This document shows positions 53,618 to 62,845 of a DNA stretch of 64,000 bases, piece by piece. The position numbers and the translations under genes are program-made. Numbering within the stretch: position 1 is the first letter of the stretch; the number at the start of each line of letters is the position of its first letter. The notes beneath the pieces are model-generated. The model did not search any database. It was not told the origin of the DNA and was given only the letters and a program-made list of their open reading frames with translations. Source of the DNA: Pullulanibacillus pueri (GTDB lineage: Bacteria > Bacillota > Bacilli > Bacillales > Sporolactobacillaceae); assembly GCF_014639255.1 (NCBI RefSeq), contig NZ_BMFV01000019.1:1-64000 (forward strand), in the 5' to 3' direction.

Positions 53618-54178
53618 TTATAGGATAGAATCCTTATTTTTATCCTTTAGAATGGAATCCACTTCGCATTGTGCCTCTTCTTCTTCGTCTCTGATGCGGT
53701 GAGCCAGTCGGCTTGAGGCATTTGCCGCAATACTCGCGACAAGATCATCTAAAAAGGTATGGACACCCTCTTCACCTTTTGTGTCGAGCTTTTTAATAAT
53801 CCCAGTCTTTGCTTTATCTAAATGACCATAGGTGGTCACCGCAATGCTCCCATAACCAAAGACGGCACCGATAGCGATCGTTTCATCAACGCCAAACAAC
53901 CCTTCATCTTGAGCGACGATCGACTGTAAGGGTTCAGAAAGCAAGCCCTTTTCTGCTAATTTATCAAGCTCAACGCCTACTAAAATGGCATGTTGCATTT
54001 CTCGTTTTTCTAAAACGGCTTCGACACTTTCTAAACATTTTTCTAGCTGCAAATACGGTTGATAGGGAGATTGCATTTCATAAACGATTTCGGCAATGTC
54101 CTCTAATTCGACTCCCCGTTCCTTTAACAGATGTCTTGCAGCTTTATAGACCTCACGGCTGTGTACTCGCTGATTCAT
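53618..54178 (-). CDS. PgpA-type phosphatidylglycerophosphatase (YutG-like)
   Basis: This 186-residue soluble protein has the PgpA start pattern (GVELEDIAEIVYEMQ), the acidic metal site DEGLFGVDET and the C-terminal FLDDLVASIAANASSRLAHR. It may remove phosphate from phosphatidylglycerophosphate, making phosphatidylglycerol. It lacks the TM helices of E. coli PgpA, as does YutG. AAGGAGGAG precedes the ATG. Confidence 0.84.
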   Translation of the reverse strand: MNQRVHSREVYKAARHLLKERGVELEDIAEIVYEMQSPYQPYLQLEKCLESVEAVLEKREMQHAILVGVELDKLAEKGLLSEPLQSIVAQDEGLFGVDETIAIGAVFGYGSIAVTTYGHLDKAKTGIIKKLDTKGEEGVHTFLDDLVASIAANASSRLAHRIRDEEEEAQCEVDSILKDKNKDSIL

Positions 54179-54426
54179 TTTCGGCTCCTCCTTCTTAAAT
54201 TACATTATATGTTCTGTTATGAAATGAGGTACATTTCTATTATACGAAGGCGCTTCTAAGTTCAGAAGTAAAATGGACAAACAGTTATCAACAACATCTA
54301 CTTAAATGAAAGCAAAACAATGCTAGAAACCGCATAAATAGTCTTTTTGGCCTAAACTTTCAATGCTTAAATTTTACAGTATTTATGGTACAATGAAGGC
54401 GAATCCCTTAGAAATGGAGGAGCACC

Positions 54427-55164
54427 ATGCCTGCACAACGTACGGTCGAGGATTTTATCCTAACAAGCCGTTTTTTAAAGACAGAGGTTAAGTCTATCAT
54501 TTATTTACCGCCTAATTATTCACCTTTATATACCTATCCACTTGTGATTGCTCAGGATGGTCGCGATTATTTTAACCTCGGAAGAATTGCTGGGCTTACT
54601 GACAGTTTAATTGAGAAAAAAGCCATTGTCAGCCCTGTGATCTGCGCGATTCCTTATGCTGATGTCAAGCAACGTTGGCATCGTTATCATCCTGATGGTG
54701 ATCAACATGAGGCTTTTATCAAATACCTCGTTTTTGAACTCCTGCCCCAATTGAAGGCAAAGTATGCGCTGGATGATTTAGCAAGTTCCCGTACTTTACT
54801 TGGAGATTCACTTGGAGGAACGGTCTCGTTTATTACGGCTCTTCGTTTCCCACATACATTTGGTCAAGTCATTATGCAGTCTCCTTATGTCAATGATAAA
54901 ATGCTTCACCAAGTCGCGACTTATCCAGAGGCTGAAAAACTTGCCATTTATCACACGATTGGACTTAAGGAAGATGAGGTCAAGACCACTTGGGGGGATC
55001 TTGCGGACTTTTTGACACCTAATCGTGCCCTTCACGATGCGCTAAAACAACAGGGACTCGCTTCCTATGAATATAAAGAACTTGAAGGTAATCATACTTG
55101 GAAAACGTGGCAAGCAGATCTTGGCAACGCATTGATGGCGATGTTAGCAAGGGAAGAAGCGTAA
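54427..55164 (+). CDS. yjcH: Esterase-like alpha/beta hydrolase (YjcH)
   Basis: This 245-residue protein has the esterase D-type fold: PLVIAQDGRDYF, the nucleophile elbow LGDSLGGTV (Ser near residue 127) and the final His in LEGNHTWKTW. Substrate unknown. AAATGGAGGAG lies before the ATG. It is followed by yjcG and yjcF, the same neighbours as in B. subtilis though the transcription order is set by this strand. Confidence 0.86.
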   Translation: MPAQRTVEDFILTSRFLKTEVKSIIYLPPNYSPLYTYPLVIAQDGRDYFNLGRIAGLTDSLIEKKAIVSPVICAIPYADVKQRWHRYHPDGDQHEAFIKYLVFELLPQLKAKYALDDLASSRTLLGDSLGGTVSFITALRFPHTFGQVIMQSPYVNDKMLHQVATYPEAEKLAIYHTIGLKEDEVKTTWGDLADFLTPNRALHDALKQQGLASYEYKELEGNHTWKTWQADLGNALMAMLAREEA

Positions 55165-55263
55165 CCAAATTTAAATGGAGATTTTCTTTTAAATCCGTTA
55201 ACATATCCAAATAACCTATTAACTGCTATAATATTCTTATAATTAGTGGAGGAGGAAAGGCAA

Positions 55264-55782
55264 ATGAAGTATGGAATTGCACTATTTCCATCCAAACAAT
55301 TACAAGATAAACTGAATTCCTATCGCAAGCGTTATGATCCTCATTACGGTTATATTCCACCACATATTACCGTTAAAGAAGCCTTCGATATCGAAAAAGA
55401 GCAATTAGATACAACGATCAATATGCTTGAGGACATTGCCAGCTCAGTTCAACCCATTCACATTGAAGTGGAAAAGGTCAGCTCCTTTCATCCCGTGAAC
55501 AATGTGATTTATTTAAAGGTAAAAGAAGAGCCTAACCTCTTAGAACTTCATACTAAATTACACGGCGAGGATTTTGCGAGCAAGCATCATTATAAGTTTG
55601 TCCCCCATATTACAATTGCTCAAGGGCTTTCAGATATCGAGCACTCGGATATCTTAGCTCAACTTAAAATGATTGAACTCCACCATGAAGAAACGATCGA
55701 TCAATTTCAACTTCTAGAACAGCTTGATAATAAGACTTGGAGAGTCTATAAATCCTTTCAACTTGGAAAAGGGAGAGCCTAA
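55264..55782 (+). CDS. yjcG: 2H phosphoesterase (YjcG)
   Basis: This 172-residue protein has two HxT motifs, PHITVKE and PHITIAQ, in the two halves of the fold. That defines the 2H phosphoesterase (RNA ligase-like) superfamily, which acts on cyclic phosphates or 2'-5' bonds. ATG 55264 follows GGAGGAGG. yjcF starts 4 bases after its stop. Confidence 0.9.
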   Translation: MKYGIALFPSKQLQDKLNSYRKRYDPHYGYIPPHITVKEAFDIEKEQLDTTINMLEDIASSVQPIHIEVEKVSSFHPVNNVIYLKVKEEPNLLELHTKLHGEDFASKHHYKFVPHITIAQGLSDIEHSDILAQLKMIELHHEETIDQFQLLEQLDNKTWRVYKSFQLGKGRA

Positions 55783-55786
55783 TGTA

Positions 55787-56230
55787 ATGGATATTATCAT
55801 CGTAGAAAATGAACAACAGTACCAAGACGCCCTTACTGTTCGAAAAACAGTCTTTGTAGAGGAACAACAGGTCCCTATGGAACTTGAAGTCGATGAACAT
55901 GAAAAAAGTGCCGTCCACTTTGTCATTTATCATGAGAAGCACCCCGTTGGCGCCGGACGTATCCGTATTAAAGGTCAAACAGCAAAAGTAGAAAGAATCT
56001 GTGTTCTAAAAGAAGCTCGCGGCCAAAACATTGGTTTAGCCCTCATGCAAAGGATTGAACACGTGGCTTTAGAAAAAGGACTGAAAACATTAGTCCTGCA
56101 TGCTCAAACCCATGCTCAAGGGTTTTATGAAAAACTTGGCTATAAGGTTACTTCAGATCTTTTTTATGATGCCAACATTCCGCATGTTGAGATGACAAAA
56201 GCAATCCAAACAACTTCAGTAGTAAAATAA
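55787..56230 (+). CDS. yjcF: GNAT-family acetyltransferase (YjcF)
   Basis: This 147-residue N-acetyltransferase has the ElaA/YjcF layout: VRKTVFVEEQQVP near the N-terminus, the acetyl-CoA loop ARGQNIGLALM (usual form R-G-x-G-x-A/G) and FYEKLGY near the end. Acceptor unknown. The ribosome binding site (GGGAG, 11 bases away) lies within the end of yjcG. Confidence 0.9.
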   Translation: MDIIIVENEQQYQDALTVRKTVFVEEQQVPMELEVDEHEKSAVHFVIYHEKHPVGAGRIRIKGQTAKVERICVLKEARGQNIGLALMQRIEHVALEKGLKTLVLHAQTHAQGFYEKLGYKVTSDLFYDANIPHVEMTKAIQTTSVVK

Positions 56231-56234
56231 TTTT

Positions 56235-56268
56235 TGGCTGCCTCGAGCTTATTCGGCGGCCTTTTTAT
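56235..56268 (+). terminator. Terminator of yjcHGF
   Basis: GGCTGCC and GGCGGCC arms (one weak pair) and TTTTTATTT tail. The gap 56231-56613 shows nothing else; its open frames lack ribosome binding sites. Confidence 0.65.
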
Positions 56269-56613
56269 TTAGTGTAACCGTACACCCTTTAAGGGAAGAT
56301 ATTGATATTGGATTCGTGCGTCTTTGCCAGTAGACGCATATTTTTATTTTTCCCCTCCTCCCTTTTCTTTTTATTAGTCCATCCACTTTTTTGTGAGCAC
56401 GCCCCTTATTACGCGCGCGTTTTAGACGTAACAGCTCTCTTTGTTAGTCTCCTCCCTCCTTCTTTTTGGGGCACCCTACCTCTCTTTTCCAACCAAATGC
56501 TTTTCTTTTGCATCCTCCTCACCAACTTGTCCTCATTTTGGACGTATTCTTTTTGATTCTCTATGCATAAACCGCTCTTTATAATGTAAAACTTATTGAA
56601 GGGAGGTCTATCT

Positions 56614-57309
56614 ATGCATACATATCTTGAAACCACCATTGAGTTACTTATTGGCTTTTTTGCGTTGCTTATTTTAACGAAAATAATTGGGCGTTCTTCC
56701 ATTGCTGAAGCGACACCGTTTGATTTTGTTTCGACGTTGGTCCTAGGGGAATTTGTCGGAAATGCGCTTTTCTCTGATGATGTTGATCCTTGGAAAATGC
56801 TGTATAGTATCTTTTTTTGGGGAATTTTAATTCTAGTGATTGATTTCATTACATTAAAAATCAACAAATCACGTGGAATATTTGAAAGCGAGCCTTCCAT
56901 AGTTATTAATAATGGTATTATTGATCGGGCAACTTTAAAAAAAACCAAGGTCGATATGAATCGCCTGCAAGCGATGCTTAGAGAAAAGAATGTCTTTTCA
57001 ATTCGTGAAATTGAACATGCTATCATTGAACCTAACGGCAAACTGTCAATTATTAAAAAACCAATTTACGATACGGTTAGTAAAGGCGACCTTAATGTTC
57101 CCATAAAATCAGTAAGCCTCCCAATTACCCTTGTGAGTGATGGCGTTCTTATCAAACAAAACTTTCCACTCATTGGTCGGGATGTGGAATGGTTAAAAGC
57201 AGAAATAAAGAAACGAAACATCCATGATATTCGCAATGTCATGTTTGCAGAATGGCGTGAGGAAGACGGATTATTCGTGCAAACCATTTATAAGTCACCA
57301 ACAGATTAG
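56614..57309 (+). CDS. DUF421 (YetF/YrbG-like) membrane protein
   Basis: This 231-residue protein has three TM helices in the first 85 residues, then a soluble DUF421 domain with GRSSIAEATPFDFV and SIVINNGIIDRATLKK. YetF-type proteins are found in spores of B. subtilis relatives; function is poorly known. GGGAGG lies 7 bases before ATG 56614. Confidence 0.86.
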   Translation: MHTYLETTIELLIGFFALLILTKIIGRSSIAEATPFDFVSTLVLGEFVGNALFSDDVDPWKMLYSIFFWGILILVIDFITLKINKSRGIFESEPSIVINNGIIDRATLKKTKVDMNRLQAMLREKNVFSIREIEHAIIEPNGKLSIIKKPIYDTVSKGDLNVPIKSVSLPITLVSDGVLIKQNFPLIGRDVEWLKAEIKKRNIHDIRNVMFAEWREEDGLFVQTIYKSPTD

Positions 57310-57353
57310 CGTAAGCCGATACAATTACATTCCAATCATGATTTTTAAACCTA

Positions 57354-57384
57354 AAAGAGCAACCGCTACAGGTTGCTCTTTACA
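57354..57384. terminator. Bidirectional terminator
   Basis: AAGAGCAACC and GGTTGCTCTT form a 10-bp stem between two convergent genes, with A and T runs on both sides. Confidence 0.87.
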
Positions 57385-57759
57385 CTAGATCCATCCAAAG
57401 GGAGGACCCTGTGGGCCTTGTGGGGCTTGCGGTGCTTCTTGTTCAGTTGTGCTCTCTTGCTCGTTTTTTACATCGTCGGTTTCGTCTGTCTTTTCTTGAT
57501 TACTTTCTACGCCTTCACCTTTCACTTCCTCAGAGGCTTCTTCTTGCGCTTGAGGTTGTTGAGCTTGAGGCGCTTGAACTTGTCGGATTGGAAATCCCCA
57601 GAAATCACGAGCAATGGGTCCTTGAAATGTTGGATTTTGACCTTGTTGAACGTTGGGGCTACTGCTTCCCTCTGGTTGGTGAAGAACAATTTCATCAGCA
57701 TGAATGTGTAAAGTGCCTACACGTAGTTGTTTCACTTGCTTCTTTTTTTCCTCGGACAC
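57385..57759 (-). CDS. Low-complexity protein, probable coat component
   Basis: This 124-residue protein has a short ordered head (VKQLRVGTLHIHADEIVLHQ), a DFWGFPI motif near residue 55, then a Gln/Glu/Ala/Pro-rich tail ending GPPFGWI. No TM or signal peptide. GTG 57759 follows AGGAGGG. A sigma-K-like promoter lies 50 bases upstream. It sits in the yjcFGH-fabI interval where B. subtilis has coat genes. Not recognised as a named coat protein. Confidence 0.75.
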   Translation of the reverse strand: MSEEKKKQVKQLRVGTLHIHADEIVLHQPEGSSSPNVQQGQNPTFQGPIARDFWGFPIRQVQAPQAQQPQAQEEASEEVKGEGVESNQEKTDETDDVKNEQESTTEQEAPQAPQGPQGPPFGWI

Positions 57760-57809
57760 GCTTATCCCTCCTGAATTGGTTTCATGACACTATATGCATC
57801 ATAGACTCA

Positions 57810-57839
57810 TATCGTATGGACTGATGCCTAAAAACTGTG
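57810..57839 (-). promoter_or_regulatory. Sigma-K-like promoter
   Basis: On the minus strand CACA, 17 bases, CATACGATA. Same spacing as at 33303-33332. Confidence 0.5.
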
Positions 57840-57868
57840 ACTTTCGTTTATTGATGGTACTTCCTGGA

Positions 57869-58855
57869 TTAGAAATTAATTAAGATTTGATTCGCGGCTT
57901 TTACGCGATACTGGGTTTCATGAAAATAAATAAAAATTTCTACTGACAATTGATCATAATATTGACGTTCAACAGGTATTTGTAAATCACTGAGAATGAC
58001 GCGACTATTCTTAGGAATTTTTAATGGTTGGGTAGGATAAATCCATAACTCACCACGCTCTTTCGCTTCCTCCGCCCAATCCGTATCCAGAAAAGCCCAC
58101 TTCCACTTTTCTTCATCGAGCGCTTCTTTATCTGCTGTTGACCAAGACATAATTTTACCTTTAATCTCAGCAGCATCACCCGGGGTAAATCGAAAACATA
58201 TATAAGGCGTCCCCAGCTCACCCTGTCCAACATTCTCTATAATAAGTTCGCCACGTATCATACATTTTTTTTCACCAATAATAAGCGCATAATCAAGGTA
58301 AGGGATTGCCCGTTGATCAGACGTGACCGGATTTTTTAAGGGCTCTATTTGATTAGGATGATGTTCTAGATCATGATCATTCTGATGACGTAAGCGTTTC
58401 TCCATCACCGCTAAGCGTCTTTTGTAGGTTTCAATTTCCTTGTCTTTTTCCGTGAGTTCCGTTTGAATTTCCGCAAGTAACCGTTCGAAGCTTTTTACTT
58501 TCTTCTCATAAGCTTCTGGCTCAATTTCATGATCAGTTCTTTGATTTTTCCTTAGTTGGCTAACCTCTTGTCTTAGATCCTCTTCAAGTTTCTTGTATTC
58601 AGCTATTTCTTGATCATAGCGGTCTTTGAGCGACTGATACTTTGTATTGAGCTCCTTTAATTGCTGTTCAGAATGTAATTGCTTTTCCTTATTAGATTCT
58701 GTCGATTGTGTCAAACGCTCAAGCTGTTGTTCTAAAGCATTTATTTTTTCATTAGAAAAGATGAGATCTTTTTCTAATTGAAGTGCCTTAGACTTATAGT
58801 ATTTTTCCCGATCTATTATTCTGGAGACGCTTAGTCCACGCTTTTGATTATCCAA
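57869..58855 (-). CDS. Coiled-coil protein with C-terminal beta domain, probable coat morphogenesis
   Basis: This 328-residue protein has a coiled coil over about residues 20-165 with many Lys, Glu and Gln, then a His-rich linker and a C-terminal domain of about 140 residues rich in beta strands (ALIIGEKKCMIRGELIIENV, CFRFTPG, WIYPTQPLKIPK). TTG 58855 follows AAGGGGGCGAG; the frame upstream lacks a signal. A sigma-K-like -10 lies 37 bases upstream. I do not recognise the family; position suggests a spore role. Confidence 0.78.
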   Translation of the reverse strand: MDNQKRGLSVSRIIDREKYYKSKALQLEKDLIFSNEKINALEQQLERLTQSTESNKEKQLHSEQQLKELNTKYQSLKDRYDQEIAEYKKLEEDLRQEVSQLRKNQRTDHEIEPEAYEKKVKSFERLLAEIQTELTEKDKEIETYKRRLAVMEKRLRHQNDHDLEHHPNQIEPLKNPVTSDQRAIPYLDYALIIGEKKCMIRGELIIENVGQGELGTPYICFRFTPGDAAEIKGKIMSWSTADKEALDEEKWKWAFLDTDWAEEAKERGELWIYPTQPLKIPKNSRVILSDLQIPVERQYYDQLSVEIFIYFHETQYRVKAANQILINF

Positions 58856-58891
58856 GCTCTCGCCCCCTTGAATTTTTCTTATGTTTCTCGA

Positions 58892-58918
58892 TATAGTATG
58901 AAAACTGGGCAAAATGTT
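58892..58918 (-). promoter_or_regulatory. Sigma-K-like promoter
   Basis: CATACTATA (58892-58900) is a perfect CATANNNTA on the minus strand; AACA lies 14 bases before it, slightly short for the -35 part. Confidence 0.45.
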
Positions 58919-59082
58919 GACAGTTTGACTTGTACGTATTTTATATCCAAAAAACGGCTTTAATGAGGATCATGAGGAGGCAGGGGCATTCCCATCCCTA
59001 TCTCCTCAAACAAAGGGATACTGACCTTATTAGAAAACTTAGCTTATACGCATTCTTCCCTTGTCAATTTTCTTATCTTTAA

Positions 59083-59112
59083 AAAAAGAGTAGGATCACT
59101 CCCACTCTTTCG
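59083..59112 (-). terminator. Terminator of the gene at 59115
   Basis: AAAGAGTGGG-type stem with TACTCTTT and TTTTT tail on the minus strand. Confidence 0.78.
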
Positions 59113-59114
59113 TT

Positions 59115-60296
59115 TTATACTTTAAATTTTAGATCATCAAAGTCTACGCAATCTTGAATTGAAAGGGTGCATTCACCTGCATCGACTACCCCTGTATCAA
59201 AGATAACCTTACCTGTTCTTTCGTGGATGAGTTGTACTTGGAATTGTGAACCAAATTTGCTATCTACTAATGCAAGGTTAAAATCAAAGTGACGACCATC
59301 ATCCGTATGACCATCACCACTCGCGATGAGCTTAGTACCACCTTTAACGTCTTTGCATTCTAATGTCTCTGGATCGAAGCTATCGGCAATAAAGGTGAGA
59401 TTTCTTAAGCCATCTCCACGGTCACGATCATCGAATGTGAATTCGAATGTGCTGTTGACAAGGCTGCAATCTGGACAAATATCGACTAAGATGCCGACTT
59501 GACCTTGTTCTGTTGCTTCTTCGGATGTTACCCCTGTTGCTTCACCTGAAGCTTGGCATTCACAACCTTTAGCTGGGAAAATGCTAGGGCATTGTTCAGG
59601 GAATGTTACAGGTGGGCAAGGTGTCACTTCATTTTCTGGTGCGACAATATTGTTTTCACGTGGATCACAGAACTTAGCAAGGACTTCAAGCTTCACTTCG
59701 GCTTCAACTTGGACATCGACACAGAAGGTGACTTCGAGTTTGAAGCTTGTTGGTGCTGGATTGTTGAGTAAGATTGTTCCTGATGAAATCCGGCTGAAAA
59801 TTCTTGATATCCGGCAAAGTAGATCGGTGCCATCAGGGAAGCAAAGGACAAAAGATTCCATAGCTGCTACATCGATGACGCATTCCGTAACTGCTTCACC
59901 GTGTCGATCAACAACCTCAATTTTGACATCAGTATTAAATAAAAGATCGACGAGTTGTGCATCGACAAAGTCTCCTGCAACAGGAACGGTGACATTACGC
60001 TTTTCTCCAATTTGTTCACAGAAGAAACCATTATTTTCATAAAGCTTTGGATTGCTTTGATTTAACGGGAATAATGGTGGAGTCTTTGGTGTACGACTTA
60101 TTAATCTAAGTGGACGACGATCAGGATCATCCATGGCGCATTCTATTTCTTCAAGCTGTTCTTCAGTAAATGGTATGGTTTTTGTTACAGTTAGTGTATC
60201 CGTCACCCAGTCATAGACCTTTGGAACACGAATACATTCATCTTGTAAACTATTGCTCGCATGCTTGATATTCCTCGGTTTATGCATGTTACCCAT
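59115..60296 (-). CDS. Cys-rich beta-structured protein, probable spore-surface protein
   Basis: This 393-residue protein starts with the motif DECIRVPKVYDWV, seen in several spore proteins of Bacillales and Clostridia. It then has repeating beta-rich segments and about 15 Cys, including CPPVTFPEQCPSIF and CECQ. No signal peptide or TM. AGGAAGG precedes the ATG, and a CATAGTATG box (one base off the sigma-K pattern) lies about 50 bases upstream. Many Cys suggest cross-linking in the coat or outer layer. Family name not known to me. Confidence 0.8.
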   Translation of the reverse strand: MGNMHKPRNIKHASNSLQDECIRVPKVYDWVTDTLTVTKTIPFTEEQLEEIECAMDDPDRRPLRLISRTPKTPPLFPLNQSNPKLYENNGFFCEQIGEKRNVTVPVAGDFVDAQLVDLLFNTDVKIEVVDRHGEAVTECVIDVAAMESFVLCFPDGTDLLCRISRIFSRISSGTILLNNPAPTSFKLEVTFCVDVQVEAEVKLEVLAKFCDPRENNIVAPENEVTPCPPVTFPEQCPSIFPAKGCECQASGEATGVTSEEATEQGQVGILVDICPDCSLVNSTFEFTFDDRDRGDGLRNLTFIADSFDPETLECKDVKGGTKLIASGDGHTDDGRHFDFNLALVDSKFGSQFQVQLIHERTGKVIFDTGVVDAGECTLSIQDCVDFDDLKFKV

Positions 60297-60525
60297 AAAA
60301 TACCTTCCTTTCCCTCAACAAATATCATTGTTGATTGTTTCATTACATACTATGGGTATTAAGCGGATATTGGTACACATCTGTCCGCCCATTTTAATGG
60401 GTCACTTGAAAAAGTTGACTTTCACTCATACGGGCCAATGATCAACGATTGGATCCGTTCTGACATAGCTTCCAAAGTTTTCATTTAAAATGATGAACAA
60501 AAGCAACTTGAAAGGAGGCTTTCCT

Positions 60526-61389
60526 TTGTTTCACCTCATATACAATACCCAGACGTTTAAGCTTGCTGATCGTGAGTATGTCAAACTTAGAGAGTGTTTA
60601 CCTTATTGGGGATTAAGGTTGGATCAAGAGCATATTATCGGAGCCTATCCTAATAAGAGATTTTATATCAAGGGTGTATCTCAGGAAATCGTACAAGACC
60701 TCAATGCTATACTTACCCATACTGGGCTTTCAGTTGGAATAACAGAAATCAAAGAGCAAAGCGATTTCACCGTCTCGTTTCCTTCAAGTCTTCCTGGTCC
60801 TCTGCAAATTAAACAGGATCAACTGACTTATCGCCTTAAACCCTTGGAAAAGCTATACCCAACGGAAATCAAAAATATTATTCACAAGAAATTATGGACA
60901 CCCGTCATGGCTCCACCTATTTTTATACACATACACGCTGGACAGTCACAATCGCAAATGACAGAATGGCTCGTTTTTCTCATCCTCAGCTACTTAAACC
61001 CTCATTTAGATAGCCAGAGGCTATCGCATATTTCTTTTTCTGAATATCTACATCTCGTCCAAAAGATCCTAGTTCCGATTAATACAACCTTTGCTGCTTT
61101 TTATAAAACGGATAAACAAGGGGATTCTTGGCCAAGTCTCCCTGAAGCCTTTCCCCCCTATAACCCAAAATATCCTCAGCCCCTCGATACTCTAAATACA
61201 GGTCCTCGCTCTGAGGTTAAGGCCCCTTCACATGAGGATGTGGATAAAGAAGCGCTTGATTTTAAGCCATCGCCAGCCCCTTTTTTAAAACAGCAACACT
61301 CAAAGGCTCCCGAAGCCATCAACCCTTTCAAATCGATTAAAACAGCGAATAACAAGACGGTTATTAATCCTTTCAAAAAAAAGCACTAA
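60526..61389 (+). CDS. Unrecognised protein in the cotO position
   Basis: This 287-residue protein has a folded N-terminal half (CLPYWGLRLDQEHIIGAYP, FYIKGVSQEIV) and a Pro/Lys-rich C-terminal tail with two NPFK motifs. No TM or signal peptide. TTG 60526 lies 7-8 bases after GAAAGGAGG; the frame extends upstream with ATGs but no signal. The gene is next to fabI apart from one small gene, the place of cotO in B. subtilis, but I see no clear CotO similarity. Confidence 0.75.
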   Translation: MFHLIYNTQTFKLADREYVKLRECLPYWGLRLDQEHIIGAYPNKRFYIKGVSQEIVQDLNAILTHTGLSVGITEIKEQSDFTVSFPSSLPGPLQIKQDQLTYRLKPLEKLYPTEIKNIIHKKLWTPVMAPPIFIHIHAGQSQSQMTEWLVFLILSYLNPHLDSQRLSHISFSEYLHLVQKILVPINTTFAAFYKTDKQGDSWPSLPEAFPPYNPKYPQPLDTLNTGPRSEVKAPSHEDVDKEALDFKPSPAPFLKQQHSKAPEAINPFKSIKTANNKTVINPFKKKH

Positions 61390-61516
61390 CGAGTACATCT
61401 TGAAACAAAAACAGTCTTCAAGGACATTGGCTTTTAAAGCTTATCTAAGCCAAACATCTCACCTATTAATGGAACCCGGAATATACTATGTCTGAAAAAG
61501 GAAAGAGGTGTTGGTC

Positions 61517-61663
61517 ATGAGGAAATACGAAGTGCGTGAATTGTATAAGCAAGTGAAAAGAAAAAGATTCCAAGAACAAAGAAAGCCCCATTCTTTATTC
61601 GAAACCGAAAAGAAAAATGGTGGCTGCCAAAGCTGTGGTAAAGTCACATGGAAACCTTATTAA
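61517..61663 (+). CDS. 48-residue basic CxxC protein
   Basis: This small protein is Lys/Arg-rich (YKQVKRKRFQEQRKPH) and ends in GGCQSCGKVTWKPY, a CxxC motif. GAGGTG precedes the ATG. It may be a small spore or nucleic-acid-binding protein; not recognised. A GC-rich hairpin (ACCGGGC/GCCCGGT, about 61691-61716) follows. Confidence 0.68.
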   Translation: MRKYEVRELYKQVKRKRFQEQRKPHSLFETEKKNGGCQSCGKVTWKPY

Positions 61664-61894
61664 ATTGCACATGAGCTTAAAGAGTTAGAAAACCGGGCGT
61701 AAATAAATGCCCGGTCCTTATTCAGGCATTAAAAATGTTTTTTACCACCATCAGCAACTTAGTTGGTGGAACGGAAAACGCGAGATTCGGAACACTTAAA
61801 TATTGTGTGTTCCGGCATGAGGAAAGCGAGTGGTCTGAAGTGGAAAATCCACACCGTGCTGATAACCAGATTTTTATACATTCTGGTAAAAGAA

Positions 61895-61925
61895 AAAAGC
61901 CGGGGAAAGGGCCCCAGCCAAAAAT
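61895..61925 (-). terminator. Terminator of fabI
   Basis: GGCTGGGG and CCCCGGCTTTTTT arms and tail on the minus strand. Confidence 0.83.
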
Positions 61926-61935
61926 ACAAAAATTA

Positions 61936-62712
61936 TTATATCCCGATGGTATGATAGCCACTATCCACATGAAGGACTTCGCCTGTAATGGCTGTTGACA
62001 ATTCACTGAATAAGAAAAGGGCCGTATTCCCAACCTCTTCAAGCGTAATCGAGCGACGGAGAGGTGAACGCTCTTCAATCACTTTAACGACACTATTAAA
62101 GTCAGAAACCCCTTTTGCGGAAAGTGTGCGCAATGGACCAGCAGAAATGGCATTGACCCGAATGTCGTCTTTTCCTAAATCATTAGCCAAGTACATCACA
62201 CTAGCCTCTAGAGACGCTTTAGCCACTCCCATCACATTATAGTTACGTACCACACGTTCGCCACCTAAGTAGCTGATCGTGACAATGCTGCCACCTTCTG
62301 TCATTAAAGGACGTGCCTCTCTTGCAATTGCCGTTAGGGAGTAGGCACTGACATTCTGAGCCAACAAGAAGCCTTCGCGACTGGTATCGACGAATTCACC
62401 CTCTAGTTCTTCTTTATTTGCAAACGCCACAGAGTGTGCCACGCCATGAATGATGCCAACTTTCTCCTTAATCGTGTTGAAGGTCTGATGAATCGCCTCA
62501 TCATCAGTCACATCACAAGGAAGGATAAGATGATTTTGGTTTTCTAACGTCTCAACGAGCTTCTCGATATTTTTTTTGGAACGTTCTTTTCCATATGTAA
62601 ATATAAGATTCGCTCCGGCCTTATGTAGAACCTCTGCGATCCCCCAAGCAATACTCCGCTTATTCGCAACGCCCATTATGATAATGTTTTTGTTTTCAAA
62701 TGATATATTCAT
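61936..62712 (-). CDS. fabI: Enoyl-[acyl-carrier-protein] reductase FabI
   Basis: This 258-residue NADH/NADPH-dependent reductase carries out the last step of fatty-acid elongation. It has the NAD loop GVANKRSIAWGIAE, the HSVAFAN segment and the catalytic pair Tyr-x6-Lys in YNVMGVAKASLE. Length equals B. subtilis FabI. It is the target of triclosan-type inhibitors. AAGGAGG precedes the ATG. Confidence 0.95.
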   Translation of the reverse strand: MNISFENKNIIIMGVANKRSIAWGIAEVLHKAGANLIFTYGKERSKKNIEKLVETLENQNHLILPCDVTDDEAIHQTFNTIKEKVGIIHGVAHSVAFANKEELEGEFVDTSREGFLLAQNVSAYSLTAIAREARPLMTEGGSIVTISYLGGERVVRNYNVMGVAKASLEASVMYLANDLGKDDIRVNAISAGPLRTLSAKGVSDFNSVVKVIEERSPLRRSITLEEVGNTALFLFSELSTAITGEVLHVDSGYHTIGI

Positions 62713-62845
62713 TCCATTTGTCCTCCTTATACGCTTAAATAGACACGCTTGCCTCTTATTATACCATGAAGTTAGCTACTGATTATTCGCTTATTTTCCA
62801 TTAAAAATGTATCCATTTTCCTTTACCCTTTGACCCTACTTCCCT

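Noticed and set aside
56302..56556. 84-codon hydrophobic plus-strand frame after yjcF
   Set aside because: No ribosome binding site; pyrimidine-rich DNA gives Phe/Leu/Ser by chance. The minus-strand frame over the same region is also a shadow of the DUF421 gene.
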